A stretch of 64,000 bases of DNA from Mycobacterium marinum (lineage in GTDB: Bacteria; Actinomycetota; Actinomycetes; Mycobacteriales; Mycobacteriaceae). The notes beneath the pieces are model-generated. The model was given only the letters and a program-made list of their open reading frames with translations, was not told where the DNA came from and did not search any database. Below, one piece after another: positions 41,558 to 49,849 of the stretch. The translations under genes were made by a program, and so were the position numbers. The DNA lies in contig NZ_CP024190.1 of the NCBI RefSeq assembly GCF_003391395.1, forward strand, positions 1,178,001 to 1,242,000, in the 5' to 3' direction. Within the stretch, counting starts at the first letter, position 1, and each line of letters starts with the position of its first letter.

Positions 41558-42466
41558 CTAGCCGGCCTCCCCGAACGTGGCGGTGACGGCGACGATGCTG
41601 CGCAGTTGCGACGTATCGGCGTCCGGGAAAACGCGGCCGTAGTCGGTAAACAGGTCCTGGCGGGGCCGCGCGGCCACGTGCCAGCCGTGTTCGGTCAGGT
41701 AGTCGACGACGTTGCTGCGCTCGCCCTCGTAGAACAGTCCCGACAGGTCGATGTCGCATCCCAATCTGACCCAGCGCTGGTTGAACTGCTGGGCGCGTTC
41801 GGCCATGGTTGAGCCAGGGTCGGGATGGTATTCGGTGGCCAGCCGGCTCCCGGGGGCACTCAGCCCGGAGATGGCATCGAACAGCCGGTCCTGTGCGTCG
41901 GGCGGCAGGTACATCAGCAATCCCTCGGCGCTCCATGCGGTGGGTTGCGTCGTGTCGAATCCGTTGTGGCGCAAGGCTGCCGGCCAGTCGTCGCGCAAAT
42001 CGACCCGGACGGTTCGCCGCGTTGCGGTGGGGACGGCGCCCAACGCCGACATGGTGGTGTCTTTGGACTCGATGACATCGGGCTGATCGACTTCGTAGAC
42101 CACGCTGCCGCTGGGCCAGGGCAAGCGGTAGGCGCGCGCGTCCAGTCCGGCGGCCAGAATCACCGACTGGCGCACCCCGCGGCGGGCCGCATCGAGGAAG
42201 AAGTCGTCGAAGAACCGGGTGCGTACGGCGATCGAATCGGCCACCAGCTGGCGATCGCGCTGGGCCTGTTCGTCGTGGTCGATCTCGCCCTCGGCCAGGC
42301 GGGTGAAGAAGTCCAGGCCGACTGCCCGCACCAACGGTGCCGCGAACGGGTCGTCGATGATGGGATTGGCCTCGGCGCTGGCCAGCGCGCGGGCGGCCGC
42401 GACCATGGTGGCGGTGGCCCCGACGCTGGATGCCAGATCCCAGCTGTCTTGATCGGTGCGTGTCAT
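41558..42466 (-). CDS. SAM-dependent methyltransferase, TIGR00027/LCM-like (copy 4)
   Basis: A 302-residue member of the same paralogous family. Motifs are DQDSWDLASSVGATATMVAA, VILAAGLDARAYRLPWP, VYEVDQPDVIESK and AEGLLMYLPPDAQDRLF. ATG 42466 follows GGGAGGG. It lies 16 bp downstream of copy 5 in a two-gene minus-strand operon. Substrate unknown. Confidence 0.87.
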   Translation of the reverse strand: MTRTDQDSWDLASSVGATATMVAAARALASAEANPIIDDPFAAPLVRAVGLDFFTRLAEGEIDHDEQAQRDRQLVADSIAVRTRFFDDFFLDAARRGVRQSVILAAGLDARAYRLPWPSGSVVYEVDQPDVIESKDTTMSALGAVPTATRRTVRVDLRDDWPAALRHNGFDTTQPTAWSAEGLLMYLPPDAQDRLFDAISGLSAPGSRLATEYHPDPGSTMAERAQQFNQRWVRLGCDIDLSGLFYEGERSNVVDYLTEHGWHVAARPRQDLFTDYGRVFPDADTSQLRSIVAVTATFGEAG

Positions 42467-42482
42467 GTGCGTAGTCCCTCCC

Positions 42483-43445
42483 TTACGGCGCAGGTGTGGC
42501 GTCTTTTACCGCGCTGAGGTACAGCACCTCGCCGAACGGCGCGTCATCGCCGTTGAGCGGCTGTAAACCGTGTTGAGTGAACAGCTCGGAGTTACTGGCG
42601 CTGGTGACCTGCCAGCCCTGGGCCGCCAGATAGGTCCCCGCGTCGGTGCGGTCGTCGAAATACACCAGAGCCGCCATGTCGAGATCGAAACCATGCCGAT
42701 TCCATCGCTCGTTCTGGCGCTGCATCCGTCGCCGCAGTTCTTCCTGTTTGACGTCGTTGACGTCCGGGAGGCCCTCGGTGGCAAACCGGCTGCCCGCAGC
42801 GCTTTGGGCGGCGATCTGATCGAGCAGTCGGTCCTGCGCCTCGGCGGGTAGGTAACCCAGCAGGCCCTCGGCGATCCACGCGGTGCGCTCGGTGGGGTCG
42901 AACCCGGCCTGGCGCAGGGCCGCCGGCCAGTCCTCACGGAGGTCGACCGCCACCGCGCGCCGATCTGCCGTCGGCTGGGCCCCCAACTCGGACAGGGTCG
43001 CGATCTTGAAGTCGATCACCTGTGGCTGATCGACTTCGAACAACGTGGTGCCCGCCGGCCAGGGCAGCCGGTACGCGCGCGAGTCCAGGCCGGAAGCCAA
43101 GATGACGGCCTGACGAATGCCCGACGCGGTGGCGTCGAGAAAAAAGTCGTCGAAGAACCGGGTGCGGATCGCCATCGCGGCGCCGAAGTGGCGCATGCCG
43201 ATTGCCGTTTCCTCGTCGAGTTCGGCGGCATCCAACTCGCCGGTGGCCATCCGGGTGAAGAAGTCGACACCGACCGCGCGCACCAGCGGCTCGGCGAAGC
43301 GGTCGGTGGCTACCGCACCGGCCCCCTCGGGGTCCCTGGCTGCCACCGCCCGTGCCGCCGCGACCATGGTGGCCGTCAGCCCGACGCTCGAGGCCAGATC
43401 CCAGGTGTCACCGTCGAAACGTGCGCTGCTCATCTTCGTCTGCAC
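42483..43445 (-). CDS. SAM-dependent methyltransferase, TIGR00027/LCM-like (copy 5)
   Basis: A 320-residue family member in the position of M. tuberculosis Rv0731c next to secY. Motifs: DGDTWDLASSVGLTATMV, VILASGLDSRAYRLPWP, LFEVDQPQVIDFK and AEGLLGYLPAEAQDRLL. It begins at GTG 43445 behind GAGGGG; ATG 43433 is an alternative. It carries a DPEGAGAVATDRF insertion compared with copies 1-4. Divergent from secY. Substrate unknown. Confidence 0.87.
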   Translation of the reverse strand: MQTKMSSARFDGDTWDLASSVGLTATMVAAARAVAARDPEGAGAVATDRFAEPLVRAVGVDFFTRMATGELDAAELDEETAIGMRHFGAAMAIRTRFFDDFFLDATASGIRQAVILASGLDSRAYRLPWPAGTTLFEVDQPQVIDFKIATLSELGAQPTADRRAVAVDLREDWPAALRQAGFDPTERTAWIAEGLLGYLPAEAQDRLLDQIAAQSAAGSRFATEGLPDVNDVKQEELRRRMQRQNERWNRHGFDLDMAALVYFDDRTDAGTYLAAQGWQVTSASNSELFTQHGLQPLNGDDAPFGEVLYLSAVKDATPAP

Positions 43446-43699
43446 CGCCCCTCGCTTGATACTTAGCCAATGTAATTACCATTCGAGACTGTACGCTTCA
43501 TTGTGCGGTTCTGCGCCGCCGCGGCCACCCTGGAAAGACCTGCCCGCACCAGCTGTTAGTCTCGTACACGGTTTGACGCGCGACGCCGTACGTCCTGGCC
43601 TGCGGGTGTGGGCGCGTAAACGCACGATTTAGCAAATGCCGGCCAGACCAAGCCCGGTTGGCATTACGGGACCAAGAGTTCGGCCGCGCAGGAGGAAGA

Positions 43700-45025
43700 G
43701 TGCTTTCGGCTTTCATCTCATCGCTGCGTACAGTCGACTTGAGACGGAAGATCCTTTTCACGCTGGGCATCGTCGTTCTGTACCGCCTCGGTGCAGCGCT
43801 TCCGTCGCCCGGCGTTGATTTCCCCAACGTCCAGCAGTGCATCAAGGAAGCCAGCAGTGGCGAAGCCGGACAGATCTACTCGCTGATCAATCTGTTCTCC
43901 GGCGGCGCGCTGCTCAAGCTCACCGTGTTCGCGGTCGGGGTGATGCCCTACATCACCGCCAGCATTATCGTGCAGCTGCTGACGGTCGTCATTCCCCGGT
44001 TCGAAGAGCTGCGCAAAGAAGGCCAGTCGGGCCAGGCGAAGATGACGCAGTACACGCGTTATCTGGCGATCGCGCTGGCGGTCTTGCAGGCGACCAGCAT
44101 CGTGGCGCTGGCTGCCAACGGAGGCTTGCTGCAGGGCTGCTCGCTCGAGATCATCGCCGACCAGAGCATCTTCACCCTCGTGGTCATCGTGATGGTGATG
44201 ACCGCCGGCGCCGCGCTGGTGATGTGGATGGGTGAGCTGATCACCGAACGTGGCATCGGCAACGGCATGTCGCTGTTGATCTTCGTCGGCATCGCGGCCC
44301 GCATCCCCGCCGAGGGAAACCAGATCATGGAGAGCCGTGGCGGGGTCATCTTCGCTGCGGTCTGCGCGGCCACGCTGATCATCATCGTCGGGGTGGTCTT
44401 CGTCGAACAGGGTCAGCGCCGGATCCCGGTTCAATACGCCAAGCGCATGGTGGGCCGCCGGATGTACGGCGGAACGTCGACCTACCTGCCGCTCAAGGTC
44501 AACCAGGCCGGCGTCATCCCGGTGATCTTCGCCTCGTCATTGATCTACATCCCGCATCTGATCACCCAGCTGGTCCGCAGCGGCAGCGGCGGTGTCGGAC
44601 ACAGCTGGTGGGACAAGTTTGTCGGTACCTACCTGTCGGACCCGAGCAACCTCGGTTACATCGCGATCTACTTCGGGCTGATCATCTTTTTCACGTACTT
44701 CTACGTGTCGATTACCTTCAATCCCGACGAGCGTGCCGACGAGATGAAGAAGTTCGGCGGCTTCATCCCCGGTATTCGCCCGGGGCGCCCGACCGCCGAC
44801 TATCTGCGCTATGTGCTGAGCCGGATCACCTTGCCGGGGTCGATTTACCTTGGTGTGATCGCGGTTCTGCCCAACTTATTCCTCCAGATCGGTAACAGCG
44901 GGGGAGTCCAGAACCTACCCTTCGGGGGTACCGCGGTCCTGATCATGATCGGTGTCGGTTTGGATACGGTCAAACAAATCGAGAGTCAGCTCATGCAGCG
45001 CAACTACGAAGGGTTCCTCAAGTGA
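43700..45025 (+). CDS. secY: Preprotein translocase subunit SecY
   Basis: A 441-residue central channel of the Sec translocase, ten membrane helices. The start is GTG 43700 (MLSAFISSLRTVDLRRKILF), just after AGGAGGA; the open frame upstream is non-coding. Visible are the plug/TM2 region, GVMPYITASIIVQLL (about 85-99), the MWMGELITERGIGNGMSLLIF loop (about 185), quoted in part, and the cytoplasmic PGRPTADYLRYVLSRITLPG near TM8. Its stop overlaps adk (GTGA). It heads the secY-adk-mapA operon. A weak -10 TAGTCT sits at 43557, about 140 bp upstream. Confidence 0.98.
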   Translation: MLSAFISSLRTVDLRRKILFTLGIVVLYRLGAALPSPGVDFPNVQQCIKEASSGEAGQIYSLINLFSGGALLKLTVFAVGVMPYITASIIVQLLTVVIPRFEELRKEGQSGQAKMTQYTRYLAIALAVLQATSIVALAANGGLLQGCSLEIIADQSIFTLVVIVMVMTAGAALVMWMGELITERGIGNGMSLLIFVGIAARIPAEGNQIMESRGGVIFAAVCAATLIIIVGVVFVEQGQRRIPVQYAKRMVGRRMYGGTSTYLPLKVNQAGVIPVIFASSLIYIPHLITQLVRSGSGGVGHSWWDKFVGTYLSDPSNLGYIAIYFGLIIFFTYFYVSITFNPDERADEMKKFGGFIPGIRPGRPTADYLRYVLSRITLPGSIYLGVIAVLPNLFLQIGNSGGVQNLPFGGTAVLIMIGVGLDTVKQIESQLMQRNYEGFLK

Positions 45026-45567
45026 GAGTCGTTTTACTGGGGCCGCCTGGGGCGGGCAAGGGTACGCAGGCTCAGAAGCTGGCCGAGAAGCTTGGGATTC
45101 CGCAAATCTCCACCGGCGAGCTGTTCCGGAAAAACATCCAGGACGGCACCAAACTCGGCGTCGAGGCCAAACGGTATCTGGACGCCGGTGACCTGGTGCC
45201 CTCCGACCTGACCAACCAGCTCGTCGACGATCGGCTGGATCAGCCGGACACGGCTGCCGGTTTCATCCTGGACGGGTACCCCCGCTCGGTCGAGCAGGCC
45301 AAGGCCCTGCACGAAATGCTGCGGCGCCGCGACACCGACATCGACGCGGTGCTCGAGTTCCGGGTATCGCAGGACGAGTTGTTGCAGCGGCTGAAGGGCC
45401 GTGGCCGCGCTGATGACACCGACGAGGTCATCCTCAACCGGATGAAGGTCTACCGCGACGAGACCGCGCCGCTGCTGGAGTTCTACGACACCGAGGTGAA
45501 AACCGTCGACGCCATCGGCACCCTGGATGAGGTTTTCGCTCGCGCCCTGCAAGCACTGGGGAAGTAG
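45022..45567 (+). CDS. adk: Adenylate kinase, short (LID-less) form
   Basis: A 181-residue enzyme catalysing AMP + ATP = 2 ADP. The P-loop GPPGAGKGTQ is at residues 7-16; GFILDGYPRSVEQA (about 80-93) binds AMP; the short LID around GRGRADDTDEVILNRMKVY lacks the zinc Cys residues of long forms, as in M. tuberculosis Adk. GTG start overlaps secY by 4 bp; mapA follows after 2 bp. Confidence 0.98.
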   Translation: MRVVLLGPPGAGKGTQAQKLAEKLGIPQISTGELFRKNIQDGTKLGVEAKRYLDAGDLVPSDLTNQLVDDRLDQPDTAAGFILDGYPRSVEQAKALHEMLRRRDTDIDAVLEFRVSQDELLQRLKGRGRADDTDEVILNRMKVYRDETAPLLEFYDTEVKTVDAIGTLDEVFARALQALGK

Positions 45568-45569
45568 TC

Positions 45570-46370
45570 ATGCGGGCCCTGGCCCGGCTGCGGGGTCGCA
45601 GAGTGGTGCCACAGCGCACCGCCGGTGAGTTGGATGCAATGGCTGCGGCGGGCGCCGTCGTGGCTGCCGCGCACCAGGCCGTCCGCTCGGCCGCGGTGGC
45701 CGGTGTATCTACCCTGCAGCTGGACGAGATTGCGGAATCGGTGATCCGGGAGGCTGGCGCCACGCCCTCATTCCTGGGTTATCACGGCTATCCGGCCTCG
45801 ATCTGCGCTTCGGTCAACGATCGCGTGGTGCACGGCATCCCGTCGGCGACCGAGATCCTCGGGCCGGGCGACCTGGTATCGATCGACTGCGGCGCGGTGC
45901 TGGACGGTTGGCACGGCGACGCGGCGATAACCTTTGGGATCGGCACGCTCATTCCCGTCGACGAAGCGCTATCGGAGGCGACCAGGGAGTCGCTGGAGGC
46001 CGGAATTGCGGCGATGGTGATCGGCAACCGGTTGACCGACGTCGCGCATGCCATCGAGACGGAAACCCGCGCCGCCGAGGCCCGTTACCAGCGTTCCTTC
46101 GGAATCGTCGACGGATACGGCGGTCATGGCATCGGCCGTGAGATGCACATGGATCCGTTTCTGCCTAACGAGGGCGCCCCGGGGCGGGGGCCGACGTTGG
46201 TCGCCGGTTCGGTGCTGGCCATCGAACCCATGTTGACTCTGGGCACCCGCAAGACGGTGGTGCTCGATGACCAATGGACGGTCATCACCGCCGACGGGTC
46301 ACGTGCTGCACACTGGGAACACACGGTGGCGGTCACCGAGAACGGGCCACGCATCCTGACCCTCGGCTAG
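45570..46370 (+). CDS. mapA: Methionine aminopeptidase, type Ia
   Basis: A 266-residue enzyme that removes the initiator Met. Metal ligands are visible: Asp in SIDCGAVLDGWHGDAAITF (two Asp residues), His in GHGIGREMHMDP, Glu in AIEPMLTL and Glu in HWEHTVAVTENG. It lacks the SH3-binding N-terminal extension of the second mycobacterial paralogue (MapB), so it is the MapA form. It is the last gene of the secY-adk-mapA operon; its stop lies only 5 bp before the SigL -35 box. Confidence 0.97.
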   Translation: MRALARLRGRRVVPQRTAGELDAMAAAGAVVAAAHQAVRSAAVAGVSTLQLDEIAESVIREAGATPSFLGYHGYPASICASVNDRVVHGIPSATEILGPGDLVSIDCGAVLDGWHGDAAITFGIGTLIPVDEALSEATRESLEAGIAAMVIGNRLTDVAHAIETETRAAEARYQRSFGIVDGYGGHGIGREMHMDPFLPNEGAPGRGPTLVAGSVLAIEPMLTLGTRKTVVLDDQWTVITADGSRAAHWEHTVAVTENGPRILTLG

Positions 46371-46375
46371 CCGGC

Positions 46376-46403
46376 TGAACCAAACACCTACTCGGCTCGT
46401 GTC
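46376..46403 (+). promoter_or_regulatory. SigL-type autoregulatory promoter of sigL
   Basis: TGAACC (46376-46381), a 16-bp spacer and CGTGTC (46398-46403) match the SigL ECF promoter pattern described for M. tuberculosis, which includes sigL itself. Transcription would start about 15 nt before the GTG at 46423. Confidence 0.75.
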
Positions 46404-46422
46404 AGAAGCGGGAGGTGATCGA

Positions 46423-46956
46423 GTGGCTCGCGTTGCTGGCGGTGGAGCGGCTGAAGCCGCCTTGATGCAGGCGCTCTACGACGAGCATGCGGCGGTGTTG
46501 TGGCGCTACGCAATGCGCCTGACCAGCGATGCCAGCTATGCCGACGACATCGTCCAGGAGACGCTATTGCGCGCCTGGCAGCATCCGGAAGTCATCGACG
46601 AGCGCGGGAGGTCTGCACGCGCATGGCTGTTTACGGTGGCCCGCAACATGATCATCGATGACCGGCGCAGCGCGCGGTACCGCTACGTTGTCAGCTCCAC
46701 CGACGCGGACGGTGCGCCGGAGCAATCCACGCCCGACGAAGTGGGTGCCGCGCTGGACCGGCTGCTGATCGCCGACGCGCTGGCACAGCTCTCCGGCGAG
46801 CATCGCGCGGTCATCGAGCGGTCCTACTACCGCGGCTGGACCACCGCACAGATCGCGAAGGACCTGGAGATCGCCGAAGGAACGGTGAAGTCGCGCCTAC
46901 ACTATGCCGTGCGGGCATTGCGGCTCACTCTGCAGGAACTTGGAGTTACACGATGA
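46423..46956 (+). CDS. sigL: ECF sigma factor SigL
   Basis: A 177-residue ECF sigma factor. Sigma-2 region spans about 15-85 (LWRYAMRLTSDASYADDIVQETLLRAWQHP, quoted in part: DDIVQETLLRAWQHP), and sigma-4 spans about 115-170 (ERSYYRGWTTAQIAKDLEIAEGTVKSRLHYAVRAL, quoted in part: TAQIAKDLEIAEGTVKSRLH). GTG 46423 follows GGAGG at 7 nt and gives the M. tuberculosis length; the ORF upstream to 46399 lies in the promoter. In M. tuberculosis SigL controls a small set of envelope and polyketide genes and is held by RslA. Followed by a short ORF and rslA. Confidence 0.96.
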   Translation: MARVAGGGAAEAALMQALYDEHAAVLWRYAMRLTSDASYADDIVQETLLRAWQHPEVIDERGRSARAWLFTVARNMIIDDRRSARYRYVVSSTDADGAPEQSTPDEVGAALDRLLIADALAQLSGEHRAVIERSYYRGWTTAQIAKDLEIAEGTVKSRLHYAVRALRLTLQELGVTR

Positions 46957-47042
46957 CGGCCGTGCTCATAGCGGGGTTTTTCGGGGGATCCATGCGCACA
47001 GCTGTTGGCTTGGAATGCTTGAGGGTGACCGGAAATGGATGA
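46953..47042 (+). CDS. Possible 29-residue ORF coupled between sigL and rslA
   Basis: Its ATG overlaps the sigL stop (ATGA) and its TGA overlaps the first 8 bases of rslA (ATG 47035). The 29-codon product (MTAVLIAGFFGGSMRTAVGL...) is short and moderately hydrophobic. It could be a translational-coupling leader that ties anti-sigma synthesis to sigma synthesis, or just sequence drift. It has no SD of its own. Confidence 0.35.
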   Translation: MTAVLIAGFFGGSMRTAVGLECLRVTGNG

Positions 47043-47781
47043 CATCAGGACGCCAGTCACAGGACTGGGCGCGCCCACCGAGGGGGAGCACCCCTACTTG
47101 ATGTGGGACGCCGCCTACGTGCTGGGGTCGCTATCGGCGGCCGACCGCCGCGAATTCGAGGCGCACCTGGCCGGCTGCGCGTCGTGCCGCGCGGCCGTGG
47201 CCGAACTCTGTGGTGTGCCGGCGCTGCTGTCGCAGCTGGGCGCCGACGAGGTGGCGGCTATCGGTGAGCCCGGTGTGGCGGCGGGGACCACATCGGGCTC
47301 ACCGCAGATGTCGTCGCAGCTGCTGCCGACGTTGCTGGCGACGGTGCGGTGGCGCCGCCGCCGTACCCGGTTGGCGATCTGGGTGGCATCATCTGCGGCC
47401 GCGGTGTTTTTGGGGATCGGTGTGCTGGTTGGTGTGGTAGGCCATTCTGCTTCTGCGCCGGTTCAAACCGCGTCCGCCCAGCCGATGGCTCAGGTCGGGA
47501 CGCACCTGCTGGAGTCGACGGTTTCGGTCGACGGGATGCACTGGGGGACGTTCATCAATCTGCGATGCGTCTGCCTGGCGCCGCCGGATGCCCACCATGA
47601 CACGCTGGCCATGGTCGTGGTCGGACGTGACGGCAGCCAAACCCGGCTGGCGACCTGGGTCGCCGAGCCGGGGCACACCGCCACCCCCGCCGGCAGCATC
47701 TCGATGCCGGTCGACCAGATCGCGGCCGTGCAGGTGGTCTCCGCCGATAGCGGCGAGGTTCTGCTGCAGCGTTCGCTCTGA
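47035..47781 (+). CDS. rslA: Anti-sigma factor RslA, zinc (ZAS) type
   Basis: A 248-residue membrane anti-sigma factor for SigL. The redox-sensing zinc motif H-x3-C-x2-C is intact (His44, Cys48, Cys51 in AHLAGCASC). A single membrane helix lies at about 122-142 (LAIWVASSAAAVFLGIGVLV), followed by an extracytoplasmic domain of about 105 residues. Oxidation or loss of zinc should free SigL. It begins at ATG 47035, 78 bp after sigL, and is co-transcribed with it. Confidence 0.94.
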   Translation: MDDIRTPVTGLGAPTEGEHPYLMWDAAYVLGSLSAADRREFEAHLAGCASCRAAVAELCGVPALLSQLGADEVAAIGEPGVAAGTTSGSPQMSSQLLPTLLATVRWRRRRTRLAIWVASSAAAVFLGIGVLVGVVGHSASAPVQTASAQPMAQVGTHLLESTVSVDGMHWGTFINLRCVCLAPPDAHHDTLAMVVVGRDGSQTRLATWVAEPGHTATPAGSISMPVDQIAAVQVVSADSGEVLLQRSL

Positions 47782-47819
47782 GGCCGGCGACCCGCGCCCG
47801 ACGGCGGTGCTCGCGCCAA

Positions 47820-47833
47820 TATCGCAAGCGATA
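47820..47833. promoter_or_regulatory. Candidate MarR operator
   Basis: Inverted repeat TATCGC-aa-GCGATA (47820-47833), 34 bp before the MarR-family start. Short AT-flanked palindromes at this distance are typical autoregulatory MarR sites. Inference from position only. Confidence 0.45.
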
Positions 47834-47867
47834 ACCGGACCCGGGGGATTGTGCGGTAAGAAAGGGT

Positions 47868-48368
47868 GTGGCCCCGGACAACAAACGTGACCCGATCGCC
47901 GCGGCGCGGGCCAACTGGGAAGCCGGCGGTTGGGGTGACGTGGCGCAGGGCATGGTTGCGGTGACGTCGGTCATGCGCGCGCATCAGATTCTGCTGGCCC
48001 GAGTCGAGGCCGCGCTGCGCCCCTATGACCTGAGTTTCTCCCGCTACGAACTGCTCCGGCTATTGGCGTTCAGCCGCACCGGCGCATTGCCGATCACCAA
48101 GGCCTCCGACCGGTTGCAGGTCCACGTCACCAGCGTTACTCACGCGATCCGCCGGCTGGAATCCGATGGGCTGGTGCGGCGGGTTCCCCATCCCACCGAC
48201 GGCCGGACCACCCTGGTGCAGATCACCGATCTGGGGCGCTCCACCGTCGAGGATGCGACCGTCACGCTCAATGAGCACGTGTTCGCCAACATCGGGATGT
48301 CCACCGGGGAGTCGGAGGCACTGGTGTCGTCGATCGAAACGTTGCGGCGCAGTGCCGGCGATTTCTGA
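47868..48368 (+). CDS. MarR-family transcriptional regulator
   Basis: A 166-residue regulator corresponding to M. tuberculosis Rv0737. The winged HTH is clear: LPITKASDRLQVHVTSVTHAIRRLESDGLVRR, quoted in part (SDRLQVHVTSVTHAIRRLE), with the wing HPTDGRTTLVQITDLG. It starts at GTG 47868 behind AAAGGG. It lies 86 bp after rslA with a candidate operator in the gap and 23 bp before the DinB-like gene, which it may regulate. Ligand unknown. Confidence 0.9.
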   Translation: MAPDNKRDPIAAARANWEAGGWGDVAQGMVAVTSVMRAHQILLARVEAALRPYDLSFSRYELLRLLAFSRTGALPITKASDRLQVHVTSVTHAIRRLESDGLVRRVPHPTDGRTTLVQITDLGRSTVEDATVTLNEHVFANIGMSTGESEALVSSIETLRRSAGDF

Positions 48369-48391
48369 GAAGAACACAGAGAGGCAGGACG

Positions 48392-48940
48392 ATGGATCCA
48401 CTAACTGCTCACCAGCGTGCCCAGGACGCGTTCGAGAGTGTCCTTGCCAATGTCAGCGCGGATCAGCTTGGGGCCGCGACGCCGTGCTCGGAATGGACGG
48501 TCAGCGATCTGATCGAGCACGTGATCGGCGGCAACGAGCATGTCGGGATATGGTCGGGCGGCGCCGATAGGCCCGCCGCCCGGCCCGACGACATGGTCGC
48601 GGCGCACCGGGCCACCGCCGCCGCCGCCCAACAGGTCTTCGCCGCACCAAACGGGATGGCGACGGTGTTCAAGCTGCCGTTCGGTGAGATCCCCGGACAG
48701 GTCTTCATCGGGATGCGCACCAGCGATGTGCTGACCCATGCCTGGGACCTGGCGGTGGCAACCGGTCAGGCCAGCGATCTTGATCCCGACTTGGCCACCC
48801 AGCAGCTCGCCGCGGTGCGCGCGTTCGTCGGACCCCAGTTCCGTGGGCCGGGCAAGCCCTTTGGGGAGGAGCAGCCCTGCTCGGCGGAGCTGTCACCGGC
48901 CGATCAGCTGGCGGCATTCCTGGGCCGAAAGGTGCAGTGA
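48392..48940 (+). CDS. TIGR03086-type DinB/maleylpyruvate-isomerase-like protein
   Basis: A 182-residue helical-bundle protein corresponding to M. tuberculosis Rv0738. The family signature TPCSEWTVSDLIEHVIGG (about 30-47) and the RTSDVLTHAWDLAVATG helix (about 109-125) supply the His residues of a putative metal site. Relatives are mycothiol-dependent isomerases or transferases; activity here is unproven. It follows the MarR gene in the same direction. The M. tuberculosis genes Rv0739-Rv0750 that come next there are absent here. Confidence 0.85.
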   Translation: MDPLTAHQRAQDAFESVLANVSADQLGAATPCSEWTVSDLIEHVIGGNEHVGIWSGGADRPAARPDDMVAAHRATAAAAQQVFAAPNGMATVFKLPFGEIPGQVFIGMRTSDVLTHAWDLAVATGQASDLDPDLATQQLAAVRAFVGPQFRGPGKPFGEEQPCSAELSPADQLAAFLGRKVQ

Positions 48941-48952
48941 CGCCGCGGTGAA

Positions 48953-49837
48953 CTAGCTGCCGCGCAGCATCTCGATCACCGCGCTGAAGTCCTGGTCGGC
49001 GTGGTCGGCGGCGAACTTGGCGTAGATCTCGGCGGCGTGGCTGCCCAGCGGTGCCGCCGAACCGGTCGAGGTCACCGCGTCCATGGCCAGACCGAGGTCC
49101 TTGTTCATCAGCGCGGTGGCAAATCCCGGCTTGAAGTCGTTGTTGGCCGGCGATGTCGGCACCGGGCCGGGGACTGGGCAGTTGGTGTGCACGGCCCAGC
49201 AATTTCCGGTCGCGCCGGTGATGACGTCGAACAGCGACTGCGCATCCAGCCCGAGGTTCTCGGCCAGGACGAACGCCTCACCGATGGCGATCTGCTGCAC
49301 TGCCAGCACCATGTTGTTGCATACCTTGGCGGCCTGTCCCGCGCCGGCCGCGCCGCAGTGAATGATCTTGCCCGCCATCGGCTCCAGGACCGGCTGCGCC
49401 TGCGCCAGCGCGCTCTGGTCGCCACCGACCATGAACGCCAGTGTTCCGGCCACCGCGCCTTTGACCCCACCGGAGACCGGTGCATCGAGTTGAGCCATGC
49501 CGTGCGATTCGGCCAGGGCGTGTACCTCGCGCGCATCGTTGACCGAAATCGTTGAGCTGTCGATGAACAGCGCACCCGATCGGGCCGCGGGCAGCACCTC
49601 GGCGTAGCAGCGCTTGACCACCGCGCCATTGGGCAGCATGGTGATGATCACGTCGGCCCCGGCCACCGCCTCGGCGGCGCTGTCAAACATCGTCGCGCCC
49701 TTGGCGGCCGCGGCGGATGCGGCCGCGGGCACCGGGTCGAACCCGCGTACGGTGTGGCCGGCGCCGATGAGATTTGCCGACATCGGCGCACCCATGTGGC
49801 CGAGCCCCAAGAACGCGATCTGGCAGGACTTGGTCAT
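48953..49837 (-). CDS. mmsB: 3-hydroxyisobutyrate dehydrogenase
   Basis: A 294-residue beta-hydroxyacid dehydrogenase of valine catabolism: 3-hydroxyisobutyrate to methylmalonate semialdehyde, NAD+-linked. GLGHMGAPMSANL (about 10-22) is the Rossmann motif; DAPVSGGVKGAVAGTLAFMVGG, quoted in part (DAPVSGGVKGAVAGTL), binds substrate; the catalytic Lys is in GAGQAAKVCNNM (about 170). Last gene of mmsA-fadE9-mmsB, the M. tuberculosis Rv0753c-Rv0751c order; 12 bp after fadE9. Confidence 0.95.
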   Translation of the reverse strand: MTKSCQIAFLGLGHMGAPMSANLIGAGHTVRGFDPVPAAASAAAAKGATMFDSAAEAVAGADVIITMLPNGAVVKRCYAEVLPAARSGALFIDSSTISVNDAREVHALAESHGMAQLDAPVSGGVKGAVAGTLAFMVGGDQSALAQAQPVLEPMAGKIIHCGAAGAGQAAKVCNNMVLAVQQIAIGEAFVLAENLGLDAQSLFDVITGATGNCWAVHTNCPVPGPVPTSPANNDFKPGFATALMNKDLGLAMDAVTSTGSAAPLGSHAAEIYAKFAADHADQDFSAVIEMLRGS

Positions 49838-49849
49838 GAGGCCCCTTTC

